In this document: piece after piece, positions 26,046 through 38,247 of the stretch | How positions within the stretch are numbered: position 1 is the stretch's first letter | Layout: every line of letters starts with the position of its first letter | Assembly (NCBI RefSeq): GCF_006716125.1 | Contig: NZ_VFOM01000001.1 | Coordinates: 1,736,001 to 1,800,000 of the forward strand | From: Homoserinimonas aerilata | Lineage (GTDB): Bacteria > Actinomycetota > Actinomycetes > Actinomycetales > Microbacteriaceae | Direction of reading: 5' to 3' | DNA: 64,000 bases | The notes under the pieces: model-generated | What the model was told of the DNA's origin: nothing | The model's input: the letters and a program-made list of their open reading frames with translations, nothing else | Database searches by the model: none | Translations under genes and position numbers: made by a program

Positions 26046-27986
26046 TCACCCCACCACGGCGTCCTCCCGCACCCCGAGCAGCCTCTCCACCAGTCCGAGG
26101 AGCACGGCGTTGCCGTCGAGCGAGAGCACCGATTCGAGGTGTCCCTGCACGGAGGCGAAACCCTCGCCCTGCACGGCGTGCACCTGCCCGCGCGGGTCGA
26201 CGCTCAGTTCGACGCCGGGCAGCTCCACCCCGGCGGGCGCGAGAGCCGTGAACGTGTTGTAGAAGCCGACGGTGGCCGGGCCGCCCGGCATCGGCACGCG
26301 CAGTGCAAGCCCCTGGTGCGGGGAGGCAAGTCGCTCGATCGGCAGCCCGAGCTGCAGGCACAGCACCTGGTGACTCAGACACACCGCCAGCAGCGGCAGC
26401 CCGGATGCGACACGGTCGCGCACGAGCTCGTGCATGCGCGCGATGCGGGGGTCGGCGAGGTCGCTCGGGTCGCCCGGCCCTGGGCCCGCAACGACGAGGT
26501 CCGCACCCGCGAAACTGCTGTCGGTGACGCTCCTCCACGACCGCACCTCCACGAGCATCCCCGCCGCCCGCAACTGGTGGGCGAGCATGGCACTGAATTC
26601 GTCCTCGGCGTCGATGATGACGGCACTGCGCCCGGCGAGTGTGGCGCCGCCGACCCCGGGCCGCGGATACTGCTGCGCCATCCAGAACCCGGCCAACCGT
26701 TCGTTGCGTGCGGCCAGCAGGGCCTCCGCCCCCGGAACATCCGCAAGGCGCGGCACCGTCTGTTTCGGGGCATCCGTCTCTCGCGGCAACGCCCCGATGG
26801 CACGCAGAATACCGGTGGCCTTCGCCCACGTCTCGGCCGTCTCCGACTCCGGGTCCGAGTGCCGCACGAGCGTCGCCCCGACGGGCACGCGCACCCGACT
26901 CCCGCCATCCGGCCGGCCGCTCACATAGGCGGTGCGGATGAGGATGGGCGCGTCGAGCGTGTGCGAGCCGTCTGGCTGCGCCTCGAAGAGGGCGAGCACG
27001 CCCGCGTAGTAGCCTCGGCCGCTCGTCTCGTGCCGCGCGATGACGGAGCAGGCGTTCTGCATGGGCGACCCGGTCACGGTGGGGGCGAACATCGAGTGCC
27101 GCAGCACGTCGACCGGGGCGAGCCGGGTGCGGCCCTTCAGCACGTACTCGGTGTGGGTGAGCGCCGCCATCTGCTTCACGAATGGCCCGTGGATGCGCCC
27201 TCCCTCGCCGCAGATCCGGCTCATCATCTTCATCTCCTCATCGACGACCATGAAGAGCTCCTCCGTCTCCTTCGCGTCCTGCAGGAAGCGCAGAAAGCCG
27301 TCCGGGTCGGGGCCACCCGCCGGGTGTCGGTAGGTGCCGCTGATGGGGTTCATGGTGGCGACCGCCGCACCGCCCGCAGGGTCGGGTTCGACGCTGATGT
27401 GCCGCTCCGGGCTGGCGCCGACAAGGGAGACGGATGCCGCCGGCGCGGTCAGACCGCCCGGCGCGTGCACCGCGAAGGTCCAGTAGGCGCCCCGCTCGGC
27501 GAGCAGCAGTTCGCGGAACCACGCCAGCACAGCGGCCCGCGGAGGCAGCTCGCTGGTCGCCTCGAAGTCGCGCCTGATCACGAAGTTGGCGCCCTGCCCT
27601 GCACCGATCTCGTCGTCGATGACGGTACGAACGATGCGCGCGTAGTCGGCGTCTGAGGTATCGAATGCCCCGTTTTGCAGCCGGCCCGGTCGGGCCTCCA
27701 GGCGCGCGAGGAGCTCGTCGACGGCGACCGTCTCCCGCTCGTCCACCAGGAGGCAGCGCAGCGGCGTGCCGTCATCCTTCGCCTCGAAGCCGCGCTCCGC
27801 GATCTGGCGGAACGGCACCAGCGCCAGCACATCGGCCGGCACCCCATCACGCGCCAGCGGGATCGCGTCGAGCGAGTCGACGTCGACGATGCTGCCGCCG
27901 AGCACGTGCACGAACGGCTCGTCATGACGGCGGATGAGAGCGAGAGGCGCATCGGATGCGAGCAGCCGGCTGAGCAGAGTGTCCAT
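26046..27986 (-). CDS. trpEG: Anthranilate synthase, fused components I and II (PhzE/TrpEG type)
   Basis: This 646-residue enzyme joins a chorismate-binding domain (about residues 100-430) to a class I glutamine amidotransferase (about 450-640). Component I shows NPISGTYRHP, EELFMVVDEEMKMM, HTEYVLKGRT, DVLRHSMFAPTVTGSPM and GRGYYAGVLALF; component II shows LAVCLSHQVL with the catalytic Cys and the LSHQ form seen in PhzE-like proteins. It should make anthranilate (or 2-amino-2-deoxyisochorismate) from chorismate and glutamine. The upstream leader peptide and attenuator argue for tryptophan biosynthesis. No trpB/A genes are nearby. Confidence 0.85.
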   Translation of the reverse strand: MDTLLSRLLASDAPLALIRRHDEPFVHVLGGSIVDVDSLDAIPLARDGVPADVLALVPFRQIAERGFEAKDDGTPLRCLLVDERETVAVDELLARLEARPGRLQNGAFDTSDADYARIVRTVIDDEIGAGQGANFVIRRDFEATSELPPRAAVLAWFRELLLAERGAYWTFAVHAPGGLTAPAASVSLVGASPERHISVEPDPAGGAAVATMNPISGTYRHPAGGPDPDGFLRFLQDAKETEELFMVVDEEMKMMSRICGEGGRIHGPFVKQMAALTHTEYVLKGRTRLAPVDVLRHSMFAPTVTGSPMQNACSVIARHETSGRGYYAGVLALFEAQPDGSHTLDAPILIRTAYVSGRPDGGSRVRVPVGATLVRHSDPESETAETWAKATGILRAIGALPRETDAPKQTVPRLADVPGAEALLAARNERLAGFWMAQQYPRPGVGGATLAGRSAVIIDAEDEFSAMLAHQLRAAGMLVEVRSWRSVTDSSFAGADLVVAGPGPGDPSDLADPRIARMHELVRDRVASGLPLLAVCLSHQVLCLQLGLPIERLASPHQGLALRVPMPGGPATVGFYNTFTALAPAGVELPGVELSVDPRGQVHAVQGEGFASVQGHLESVLSLDGNAVLLGLVERLLGVREDAVVG

Positions 27987-28020
27987 GGTCGTTCCCTGGG
28001 GTCGTGCGCCCCCAGGAACA

Positions 28021-28043
28021 AGAAAACCGCCCCTGAAGGCGGT
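28021..28043 (-). terminator. Attenuator terminator before trpEG
   Basis: On the minus strand ACCGCC-TTCAGG-GGCGGT (28043-28026) is followed by TTTTCTTG, a rho-independent terminator 35 bp before the trpEG start. Its 5' strand can pair instead with AGGCG of the leader hairpin (28069-28081). Confidence 0.85.
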
Positions 28044-28068
28044 CGGTTGATGTGTCGGTTCCGAAGCT

Positions 28069-28081
28069 CGCCTAGGAGGCG
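28069..28081 (-). promoter_or_regulatory. Attenuator leader hairpin CGCCT-CCT-AGGCG
   Basis: This 5-bp hairpin spans the last codons and stop of the leader peptide, directly after its Trp codon. Its 3' strand AGGCG is also complementary to CGCCT of the terminator stem, giving mutually exclusive 1:2, 2:3 and 3:4 pairings as in classical attenuation. Confidence 0.7.
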
Positions 28082-28110
28082 GGCCACGCGAACACGACAG
28101 ACGAGATCAT
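28072..28110 (-). CDS. trpL: Trp leader peptide MISSVVFAWPAS
   Basis: This is a 12-codon frame with ATG at 28110 and TAG at 28074-28072. It contains one Trp codon (TGG) four codons before the stop, next to Phe-Ala. TATGCT (28122-28117) lies six bases upstream, so the mRNA is probably leaderless, which would make ribosome loading immediate. A ribosome stalled at TGG would cover the first arm of the leader hairpin and free the antiterminator strand. Confidence 0.75.
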   Translation of the reverse strand: MISSVVFAWPAS

Positions 28111-28244
28111 GGGCCGAGCATACACGAATGCCGGATGCCGCCACCCGGCAGACGTGACAGGCCCCGGATGCCGAAGGCGCGGCATGCGGAACATCCGCTC
28201 GCCGCGCCCCCGGTCAGGCTGCTGCTACTTCTTCTTGCCCCGTG

Positions 28245-31082
<2,838 letters not shown>

Positions 31083-31188
31083 CGATTAACTCCCATTGAT
31101 GTCGTCGGATCATCCCGTCGTGCGACCGCGCACAGGCGAGGCCGTTAACCGTAGCAATCCTAGCTGTCAGGCCTCTCGACACGACGAC

Positions 31189-31224
31189 CCGAGGGCGAAC
31201 AGGCCTCAGCCCGTTCGCCCTCGG
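31189..31224 (-). terminator. Hairpin after hpf
   Basis: A perfect 12-bp stem (CCGAGGGCGAAC, 31189-31200 with 31213-31224) and a 12-nt loop lie between the hpf stop and secA. It is probably a terminator or processing structure. Confidence 0.65.
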
Positions 31225-31254
31225 CGCAACGATGACGGCCCCAGGGCCGCCGGC

Positions 31255-31932
31255 TCAGCGCGCCCTGCGGCGCGACACCTCCTCGGCTGTGCTCTCCGAA
31301 TCGAGGCTGATGACTCCGTAGTCCCAGCCCTTGCGTCGGTAGACGACGCTGGGGCGATCGGTCTCCGCATCAATGAAGAGGTAGAAGTCGTGTCCGACCA
31401 GCTCCATGTGGTCGACGGCCTCCTCCGCACGCATCGACGTGGACGGGAACACCTTGGAGCGGATGACGACAGGGCTCCAGTCGTCATCGCCCGGCTGCGG
31501 CGGCGCCTGCACCGGAATCGTGCCGGTCGCGACGCTCTCCATCACCTCCGGGCTCGCCGGAGTGATGTCAACCACACTGAATCCATCTTCGGATGCCTCC
31601 CGCAAGGAGACGGGGCGATGCAGGCCGCGATGCACCTTCGTGCGATCCTTCGCGCGGCGGATACGCTCCACCAGCTTGTCGAGCGCCAGGTCGAAGGCGA
31701 CGTACTTGTCAGACCCCGTCGACTCCGCACGCACGAGAGGCCCCGGACCCACGAGGGTCAACTCGACCCTGTCATCTCCGGACTGGGAGTTCTTCTCGTT
31801 GTGGCGGCTCACCTTGATCTCGAAGGCGAGGGCCTTCGGTGCGAGGTGATCGACCTTGTCGGCCTTCTCGGTCGCATAATCACGGAAGCGATCCGTGATG
31901 CCAACATTGCGTCCGTTGATGGAAATTTCCAT
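31255..31932 (-). CDS. hpf: Ribosome hibernation promoting factor, long form
   Basis: Long HPF dimerises and inactivates 70S ribosomes (100S formation) in stationary phase. The 225-residue protein has the N-terminal S30AE domain (about 1-105, MEISINGRNVGITDRFRDY, with VELTLVGPGPLVRAEST) and the C-terminal dimerisation domain (about 165-225, EEAVDHMELVGHDFYLFIDA and SVVYRRKGWDYGVI). Its neighbours comF and secA match the usual actinobacterial order. Confidence 0.95.
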   Translation of the reverse strand: MEISINGRNVGITDRFRDYATEKADKVDHLAPKALAFEIKVSRHNEKNSQSGDDRVELTLVGPGPLVRAESTGSDKYVAFDLALDKLVERIRRAKDRTKVHRGLHRPVSLREASEDGFSVVDITPASPEVMESVATGTIPVQAPPQPGDDDWSPVVIRSKVFPSTSMRAEEAVDHMELVGHDFYLFIDAETDRPSVVYRRKGWDYGVISLDSESTAEEVSRRRAR

Positions 31933-32034
31933 GGCGTCCTCCGGTTCGTGACGACGCGCCGCCCGTGAACCAGGCGATGTTGCGCGCCTCTTTGTCCCAC
32001 CGTAATGCCGCCGCCCGAGTAAGTCACGATGCGT

Positions 32035-32742
32035 TTACCGGGTGTTCGCCACGAACCCCTTGTGAGTGGGCAGATAGAGCGGCGTGGCGGCCAGCACGGC
32101 CGCGCCGACGACCTGCCCGCCGGCCGCCCGCACCGCCCGCGCCGCCTCCAGCAGTGTGGCCCCGGTGGTGACAACATCGTCCACGAGGAGCACGCGGCGG
32201 CCGTCCAGCGCATGCCGTGCGGCGAGGGAGCCCGCGAGGTTCTCAGCACGCTCCTGCCGGCCCAGCGCCTTCTGATGCCTGTGGTGCCGCGCGTGGCGGA
32301 GCATCCGGCCCGCCCTGGGCAATCCGCTGGATCGCAGCAGGAGGCCCACCGGGTCGTAGCCGCGTCGCCGCCACGAATCGTCACTCGTCGGCATGGGGCA
32401 GAGTTCGACGACGCCCGTGCCGAGGGCCGCGGCTCGCACCGCCTCGCCAAGCCCGCCGCCCAGCACGCGGGCGACATCGGTGCGGCCCTGCTCCTTGAGC
32501 GCCAGGATGCTCCGGCGCACGACACCCTCATAGGAGAGCGCCGCCGTCACCGGTAGCGAGCCGCCGACGAGGCTGCCCCTCGGCGCCGGGAGAAGGGCGA
32601 CACGGCAGTCGCGGCACAGCCCGCGGTCGGGTTCACCGCAGCCGGCGCAGTCCACCGGCAGGAGCACGGCGGCGGCATCGAGGGCGGCGCCGGCGAGCAT
32701 CGCGGAGAAGGGCGCGGGCAGCGCGAAGAGAGGAGCGGGCAC
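32035..32742 (-). CDS. ComF family protein (phosphoribosyltransferase fold)
   Basis: This 235-residue ComF-type protein has an N-terminal zinc knuckle (C32, C35, C43, C46 in DCAGCGEPDRGLCRDC) and a C-terminal phosphoribosyltransferase loop RVLLVDDVVTTGATLLEA. ComF is linked to DNA uptake in Firmicutes, but actinobacterial members have no proven role. GTG 32742 is the longest start; ATG 32700 is an alternative that keeps the zinc knuckle. It lies between lpqB and hpf. Confidence 0.82.
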   Translation of the reverse strand: MPAPLFALPAPFSAMLAGAALDAAAVLLPVDCAGCGEPDRGLCRDCRVALLPAPRGSLVGGSLPVTAALSYEGVVRRSILALKEQGRTDVARVLGGGLGEAVRAAALGTGVVELCPMPTSDDSWRRRGYDPVGLLLRSSGLPRAGRMLRHARHHRHQKALGRQERAENLAGSLAARHALDGRRVLLVDDVVTTGATLLEAARAVRAAGGQVVGAAVLAATPLYLPTHKGFVANTR

Positions 32743-32834
32743 GCGTCCAGCCTTGCCGACATGATCGCTGCAGCCGACGCGTTGCCCCGATCTGTGGACA
32801 GCACACGGCGACGCGGCACCCCGAGGAGAAGTGC

Positions 32835-34529
32835 CTAGCGTTGCGTCGCGATGAACTGCGCCTGAGCCTGCGTCGACTGCCAGCCGCTGTCACGCAACGC
32901 CGACACAACGCCGTCCGCGCCGAGGGCCCGCAGGCCGGACTCCGTGTTGCCGCCGACGATCTGCACCGCATTCCCGGGGCTGCCGAGCGAAGTCCTGTCA
33001 CCACCCACCTTGTAGGCGGTCGCGACCGTCGTCTCATCGAGCACAGTGAGCGTCGCGACCGTCGTCTCGTCGAGCCACGTCGCATCCAGCGCAGTGCCCT
33101 CGGAGGCGATGGTGTCGACGATCGGCTCGCCCAGTGCCAGCGGAGCCTGCGCATTGTTCGCATCGCGGTTGATCGCCGCCACGATGAGCCGCGGCCCCAC
33201 CGAGGTCGACAGCAGTATGGCCACCCTCGCCCCGTCGCGCGCCACATCGACCGACACGATGCGGGCATCCGCCGGCAGATTCGTTGCCACCGCGAACGAG
33301 CTGCCCTCGAAGTCGAAGGCCCGCAGCGCCGTCGGATCGTCGGCGGGAACCGACCACACGTAGTTGTAGCTGTCGAGAGCGGGAGCGATGAGGCCCGGCC
33401 GCGAATCGAGCGGCGCCGGCGAGGCCTGGTTGGCGCGCACAACCGACACGCCGCCCACGCCGAGCACGGCCGCAGCGGTGCCGCCCGTGCCCAGCGTCAC
33501 CGCCGACGGCGACAGGCCGGCGATCTTCGCGCTCAAGGTGTCGACAGGAGAAATCTGCCCGTTCGCGTAAAAACCGAACTCGCCGTCATGGAACAGCAGA
33601 GGCCTGCTGTCGACCTGCGGATGCGCCTGCGGGAGCCCCGTGCCCGGGTCACCCAACTCCATGGGGGCCCCGTTGACCGACATGCGCACATTCGGCAGGC
33701 TCGCCACCGTGCCCAGGCTCGCCGTCAGCTGCAGCCTCATCAGCTGGCGCTGCGACTCCGTCGCCGTGAGCGCGGCCGACGTCAGATCGACGATCGCGGT
33801 ATCCTCCTCCGCGACCACCCGCTTCGGCGACGACAGCTGCGTGCCGTCAGGGAAAGCCGTCTTCACAGCGCCCTGCAGCCACGCCGGAGGGCCCGCCAGA
33901 AGAGCCGAGGCGATGCGCGTCGCGGCCGTCCCCGCCGGGAACCACCGCACATCCGGAACCAGGCTCGTACCGCTCGGATCGAGAAAATACAGGGCGTGCT
34001 CACCGAAGATGCGCCCGAATGCGCTCGTCGACAGCACGATCCCGCTCGGCGCCGAGCTGATGCGCCACTCGCCGCCCTCCTTCACGAACTGGAACTGCAG
34101 CGTCGACGGCGCCGACGGGAACGCCGTGTACACCCCGGCCGAATCGACGGATGCGCGGGTGGAGACCACATACTGCATGGTCGACTCATCGATCGTGACA
34201 AAGCGTTCCGGGCCCGAGCGCAGCAGCACGCTGCCCCGCGGCTCCCACTCGTTCACGAAGCTGGAGCTGAGGAACTGGCGGGCGACGTCGTAATCGCCCG
34301 AACTCTTGAAGGCATCGATGAAACCCCGAAGGATCGTCTCCCGGTCGGAGCCCGGCGCCGGACCCGAGATCACGAACTCGGCATCCTCGCCGGTATCCCG
34401 CTGGCTCACCTCGTCGCCCGTCATCACCCCGCCTGAACTGGGGATGCCCACACAGGCCGACAGCAGGGAGCCCAGAACGAAGACGACCGCGACGGCGGCG
34501 ATCCTGCGAGGCATTCGTGAGCTACGCAT
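32835..34529 (-). CDS. lpqB: Lipoprotein LpqB (MtrAB accessory)
   Basis: LpqB is a lipoprotein that modulates the MtrB sensor kinase. The 564-residue protein starts at ATG 34529, eight bases inside the end of mtrB, with GGGGAGG upstream. It has a signal peptide with lipobox LLSAC (Cys26), an N-terminal GerMN-like region (through about residue 300) and a C-terminal beta-propeller-like LpqB domain. The order mtrA-mtrB-lpqB is conserved in actinobacteria. Confidence 0.93.
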   Translation of the reverse strand: MRSSRMPRRIAAVAVVFVLGSLLSACVGIPSSGGVMTGDEVSQRDTGEDAEFVISGPAPGSDRETILRGFIDAFKSSGDYDVARQFLSSSFVNEWEPRGSVLLRSGPERFVTIDESTMQYVVSTRASVDSAGVYTAFPSAPSTLQFQFVKEGGEWRISSAPSGIVLSTSAFGRIFGEHALYFLDPSGTSLVPDVRWFPAGTAATRIASALLAGPPAWLQGAVKTAFPDGTQLSSPKRVVAEEDTAIVDLTSAALTATESQRQLMRLQLTASLGTVASLPNVRMSVNGAPMELGDPGTGLPQAHPQVDSRPLLFHDGEFGFYANGQISPVDTLSAKIAGLSPSAVTLGTGGTAAAVLGVGGVSVVRANQASPAPLDSRPGLIAPALDSYNYVWSVPADDPTALRAFDFEGSSFAVATNLPADARIVSVDVARDGARVAILLSTSVGPRLIVAAINRDANNAQAPLALGEPIVDTIASEGTALDATWLDETTVATLTVLDETTVATAYKVGGDRTSLGSPGNAVQIVGGNTESGLRALGADGVVSALRDSGWQSTQAQAQFIATQR

Positions 34530-36255
34530 CCGGCTGCCTCCCCTCGTTCTCCTGCTCGTGTCGCTGCCTTCCATCATCGGGCAGGCGCTCTGCGAGTTCC
34601 TCGGCAAGTTCCCGGGGAACCTCCACCTGGGGCCCGTCCTCCGGCGGCAACTCGAGAGGGGACTCACCCATCGGGGTTCCGCGCAGCCGCGGCAGCGTCA
34701 ACCTGAAGCAGGCGCCCTCCCCCGTCTCCGACCACACCTCGAGCCGACCCTCGTGCAGGCCTGCATCCTCGAGCGAGATGGCCAGGCCCAGGCCCGTTCC
34801 GCCGATGGTCCGCTTGCGTGACGGGTCTGCCCTCCAGAAGCGGTCGAAGACACGCTCCAGTTGCGCCGGCGACATGCCCACGCCGTAATCGCGCACCGTG
34901 AGGGCGATCGCCGTCTCATTGCTGTCGACCATGACCACGATCGGGCCGCCCTCGCCGTGCTCGATCGCGTTGCCCAGAAGATTGCGCACGACACGACGGA
35001 TGCGACGGGGGTCGACCTCCGCCTCGAAATAGCCGCCGGGCGCCACCAGCCTGAGAGAGGAACCGCGCTCATCCGCGAGCGGCACCATCGAGTCGACGGT
35101 GTCTTCGACGAGCCGCACCAGATTGGTGGGCTCCAACTCCAACTCGACCGCGCCGGCGTCGTAACGGCTGATCTCCAGAAGGTCGGCGAGAAGCTGCTCG
35201 AAGCGCTGCACCTGCGTATGCAGCAGCTCGACCGTGCGACCCGTGGTCGGATCGAAATCGGCGCGCTGGTCGTAGAGCACATCGCCGGCCAACCGGATCG
35301 TCGTGAGCGGCGTGCGCAACTCGTGCGAGACATCCGACACGAAACGCTGCTGCATCCGTGACACCTCGGCGAGCCGTGTGATCTTCTGCTGCAGACTGTC
35401 GGCCATGCCGTTGAATGAGCGGGCAAGCGTCGCGATGACATCCTCGCCCCTCTCCGGGATGCGCTCGTCGAGCTCGCCGGCGGCCAGCCGTTCGCTTGTC
35501 TCCGCCGCGACACGCACCGGCGCGACGACGAGGCGCACCACGATCCAGGTGACCGCGCCGATCAGCACCACCAGCGACAGCAGACCCAGTGCGAGCGTCT
35601 GCTGCACGAACACCAGCGTCTGCTGCGAATCGCTGAGGTCAAACACCAGGTAGAGCTCGTAGTTGCCCGCAGACGGCACCGTCACAAGCGACCCCGCAAC
35701 AATGCCGGGCGAGCCGTCGGGCAGCGTCACCGACTGCAGGTACACGCGCCCCGTGTCGTCGCGCACCAGCGACTGCAGTTGCGGCGTGAGCAGGCTCGAC
35801 GAGAAGCTGCCGCTGCGGGTGGCAGGCATCGACAGCTGCGTCGTCTGCCCCGGCACCCTGAGCATCCCGAAGCCCGTTCCTCCCGGGCTCGTCGTCGATG
35901 ACAGGATGCGTGCCTGCACGTCGATGCTCAGAAGGTCCAGGTCGACCTGGCTCGACTCGTCGGCGGCGAGCGCGTTGTTGAAGTAGTCCTGGGCGAGCAG
36001 CGTCGCCTTGGCGTGCTCCGCTTCGACCGTGTCGCGGCGCGAGGTGAACAGGTTGCCGCCGATCACGGCCGACATGTAACCGCCGATGATCGTCACGGCG
36101 AGGCCCGAGAGCACGACCGTGATCGCAACCGTTCTGAACTGCAGCGAGGAACGCCAGGTGTGCACCAGGCGGTCACGGAAACGCCTCAGGCGCACCGCGA
36201 ACAGGGCGACCGGAAAGCTGTTACCTTCCGGCACCGGCACGATAGCCGACGCCAC
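34522..36255 (-). CDS. mtrB: Two-component sensor histidine kinase MtrB
   Basis: MtrB senses an envelope or osmotic/cell-division signal and phosphorylates MtrA. The protein has a first helix (TVAITVVLSGLAVTIIGGYM), an extracellular sensor domain of about 150 residues, a second helix (about 216-240), HAMP, the H-box SHELRTPLTTIRLAG, N-box RNLLGNAIEHGEGG, and G-boxes DYGVGM and GGTGLGLAIS. The start is uncertain: the longest frame (GTG 36255) overlaps mtrA by 35 bp, and GTG 36240 or GTG 36192 are alternatives. A Glu/Pro-rich tail of about 45 residues ends the protein. Confidence 0.92.
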   Translation of the reverse strand: MASAIVPVPEGNSFPVALFAVRLRRFRDRLVHTWRSSLQFRTVAITVVLSGLAVTIIGGYMSAVIGGNLFTSRRDTVEAEHAKATLLAQDYFNNALAADESSQVDLDLLSIDVQARILSSTTSPGGTGFGMLRVPGQTTQLSMPATRSGSFSSSLLTPQLQSLVRDDTGRVYLQSVTLPDGSPGIVAGSLVTVPSAGNYELYLVFDLSDSQQTLVFVQQTLALGLLSLVVLIGAVTWIVVRLVVAPVRVAAETSERLAAGELDERIPERGEDVIATLARSFNGMADSLQQKITRLAEVSRMQQRFVSDVSHELRTPLTTIRLAGDVLYDQRADFDPTTGRTVELLHTQVQRFEQLLADLLEISRYDAGAVELELEPTNLVRLVEDTVDSMVPLADERGSSLRLVAPGGYFEAEVDPRRIRRVVRNLLGNAIEHGEGGPIVVMVDSNETAIALTVRDYGVGMSPAQLERVFDRFWRADPSRKRTIGGTGLGLAISLEDAGLHEGRLEVWSETGEGACFRLTLPRLRGTPMGESPLELPPEDGPQVEVPRELAEELAERLPDDGRQRHEQENEGRQPDA

Positions 36256-36904
36256 GAACAGTCATGACGATGGCGGGGTTGTCGGGGTCGAGCTCGACCT
36301 TGGCGCGCAGTCGCTGCACGTGCACGTTGACGAGGCGCGTGTCAGCCTTGTAGTGGTAGCCCCACACCTGCTCGAGCAGCATCTCGCGCGTGAACACCTG
36401 CTGCGGCTTCATCGCCAGCGCCAGGAGCAGCTCGAACTCGAGCGGGGTCAGGTTGATGATCGTGTCTCCGCGGCGCACCTCGTGGCCGGCCACGTCGAGA
36501 CTCAGATCTCCGACACGCAGCGTCTCGGCAGTCGACTCCGGCGTCGGACGCAGGCGGGTGCGGATGCGCGCCACCAGCTCCTTCGGATTGAACGGCTTGA
36601 CCACATAGTCGTCGGCGCCGCTCTCAAGCCCTCTCACAACATCCGTCGTATCGGATTTCGCCGTGAGCATGATGATCGGAACGCCGGACTCCGCCCGGAT
36701 CTCCTCGCACACCTCGATGCCGTTCCTGCCCGGCAGCATCAGATCGAGCAGCACCAGATCGGGCTTCGTGTCGCGGAACGCCTGCAGCGCCTCAGACCCG
36801 TCTGCGCAGAAGGAGGGATCGAAGCCGTCGCCGCGCAGAACGATGCCGATCATCTCGGCCAACGCGACATCGTCGTCAACAACAAGAATGCGAGGAGCGT
36901 TCAT
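36221..36904 (-). CDS. mtrA: Two-component response regulator MtrA (OmpR family)
   Basis: MtrA is an essential or near-essential regulator of cell-wall and division genes in actinobacteria. The 227-residue protein has a receiver domain with DDD (10-12), the phospho-acceptor Asp54 in LLDLMLPG and VKPFNPKEL, and a C-terminal winged-helix domain with VNVHVQRLRAKVE and RGVGYRAG. I start at ATG 36904 (MNAPRILVVDDD), the normal receiver N-terminus. It is the first gene of the mtrA-mtrB-lpqB set and is divergent from a membrane-protein operon. Confidence 0.96.
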   Translation of the reverse strand: MNAPRILVVDDDVALAEMIGIVLRGDGFDPSFCADGSEALQAFRDTKPDLVLLDLMLPGRNGIEVCEEIRAESGVPIIMLTAKSDTTDVVRGLESGADDYVVKPFNPKELVARIRTRLRPTPESTAETLRVGDLSLDVAGHEVRRGDTIINLTPLEFELLLALAMKPQQVFTREMLLEQVWGYHYKADTRLVNVHVQRLRAKVELDPDNPAIVMTVRGVGYRAGAGR

Positions 36905-37032
36905 CGTCCCGTCTTCGTTCAGGGGCGCCTGTGCGTCGGGCGATCGCACGGCTTGGTGAGGCTTTCGCACAAGAGTAGTCGAGTATGCCAGCATGAGTAA
37001 TCGAAACCGAACGCCGTCATGAGGGGGAAACA

Positions 37033-38247
37033 GTGAGTGATGGCGAGACCGGCGCCCCGCAGTGGCAGCCGCCCGTTGACCCGAGCGCGCCGGCCTACGG
37101 GGCCACGCCCGCCTACGGCGCTGCGCCGCATCCGACTCCGGATGTTCCGGGGCAGCCGGCAGGAGCGGGTCAGCAGTGGACGCCCCCGCCGCGCCCCGGC
37201 CTGATCCCCCTGCACCCGCTCACCCTCGGCACCCTGCTCAGCGCATCCTTCCGCGCCTTCCGGCGCAACCCGCGGCCGACACTCGGCCTCGCTCTCCTCT
37301 CCCAGTTCGGCGTTCTGCTGCTCTCCGCAGGGTTCGGCGCACTCGTCGCGTGGTTCGCCTTCTCCCGTATCGACAACGCATCCTCCGAGAATGTCGACGA
37401 TGTCACCGCGGGCGCGATCCTCGGCCTCGTCATCGCCTACATCGTGCCCATCATCGCCAGCGGTGTCGTCGCAGCACTGCTGCAGGGCGTCGTCGTCATC
37501 GAGGTCGCCCGCGCCGCAGTGGGTGAGAAACTCGGCCTGCGCCAGCTCTGGCGCCACGCCAAAGGTCGGCTGTGGGCTCTCATCGGGTGGATGCTCCTCC
37601 TCGTGGTGGCCATGCTCATCGCCATGGGAGTGCTCGCCGCAGCAGCCATCGCCCTCGGCGTCACACTCGGCGCCGTCGGCATCGCCCTCGGCGTCACCAT
37701 CGGAATCCTCGGAGGGCTCGGGCTTCTGGTCCTCGGCGTCTGGCTCGGCACGAAGGTGTCACTCGTGCCGAGCGCGCTCATGATCGAGCGACTGCGACTC
37801 GGCGCCGCCATCCGCCGCTCCTGGCGGCTCACCGACGGCCACTTCTGGCGCACCTTCGGCACGCAGGCGCTCGTCTCCGTCATCCTCGGCATCGCCGTGC
37901 AGGTGATCGTCACCCCCGTCTCCCTCGTGCTGCCCATGCTGAGCCTGCTCATCGACCCCAACGGCACCGCCAACGTCACCGCCATCGTTGTCATCGTCGC
38001 CTTCACGCTCGTGATGCTCGCGCTCATCGTCGTACTCGGCTCCATCGCCGCCATCATCCAGTCGTCAGCGAACGGTCTCATCTACATCGACCTGCGGATG
38101 CGTAAAGAAGGGCTCGACCTCGACCTCGCCAGGTACGTCGACGACCGTGCCGCCGGCGCACCGACCGCCGACGATCCGTACCTTCCCCAGAGCGCCACGC
38201 AGCAGCAGGCGACAGACGCCGGAACGATCGACTCACCCTGGCGATGA
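37033..38247 (+). CDS. Multi-pass membrane protein (glycerophosphodiester phosphodiesterase membrane-domain-like)
   Basis: This 404-residue protein has a Pro/Tyr/Ala-rich cytoplasmic N-terminus (about 1-60, with two PAYGA-type repeats) and about six to eight membrane helices in the style of the glycerophosphoryl diester phosphodiesterase membrane domain. It starts at GTG 37033 after GAGGGGGA. It is the first gene of an apparent operon with DUF4129, DUF4350, MoxR and DUF58 (each overlapping or close), and is divergent from mtrA. Function is not known. Confidence 0.72.
   Translation: MSDGETGAPQWQPPVDPSAPAYGATPAYGAAPHPTPDVPGQPAGAGQQWTPPPRPGLIPLHPLTLGTLLSASFRAFRRNPRPTLGLALLSQFGVLLLSAGFGALVAWFAFSRIDNASSENVDDVTAGAILGLVIAYIVPIIASGVVAALLQGVVVIEVARAAVGEKLGLRQLWRHAKGRLWALIGWMLLLVVAMLIAMGVLAAAAIALGVTLGAVGIALGVTIGILGGLGLLVLGVWLGTKVSLVPSALMIERLRLGAAIRRSWRLTDGHFWRTFGTQALVSVILGIAVQVIVTPVSLVLPMLSLLIDPNGTANVTAIVVIVAFTLVMLALIVVLGSIAAIIQSSANGLIYIDLRMRKEGLDLDLARYVDDRAAGAPTADDPYLPQSATQQQATDAGTIDSPWR

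Noticed and set aside
28111..28244. Small gene between trpL and secA
   Set aside because: Frames in this 134-bp gap have no supported start, ribosome-binding site or recognisable sequence.
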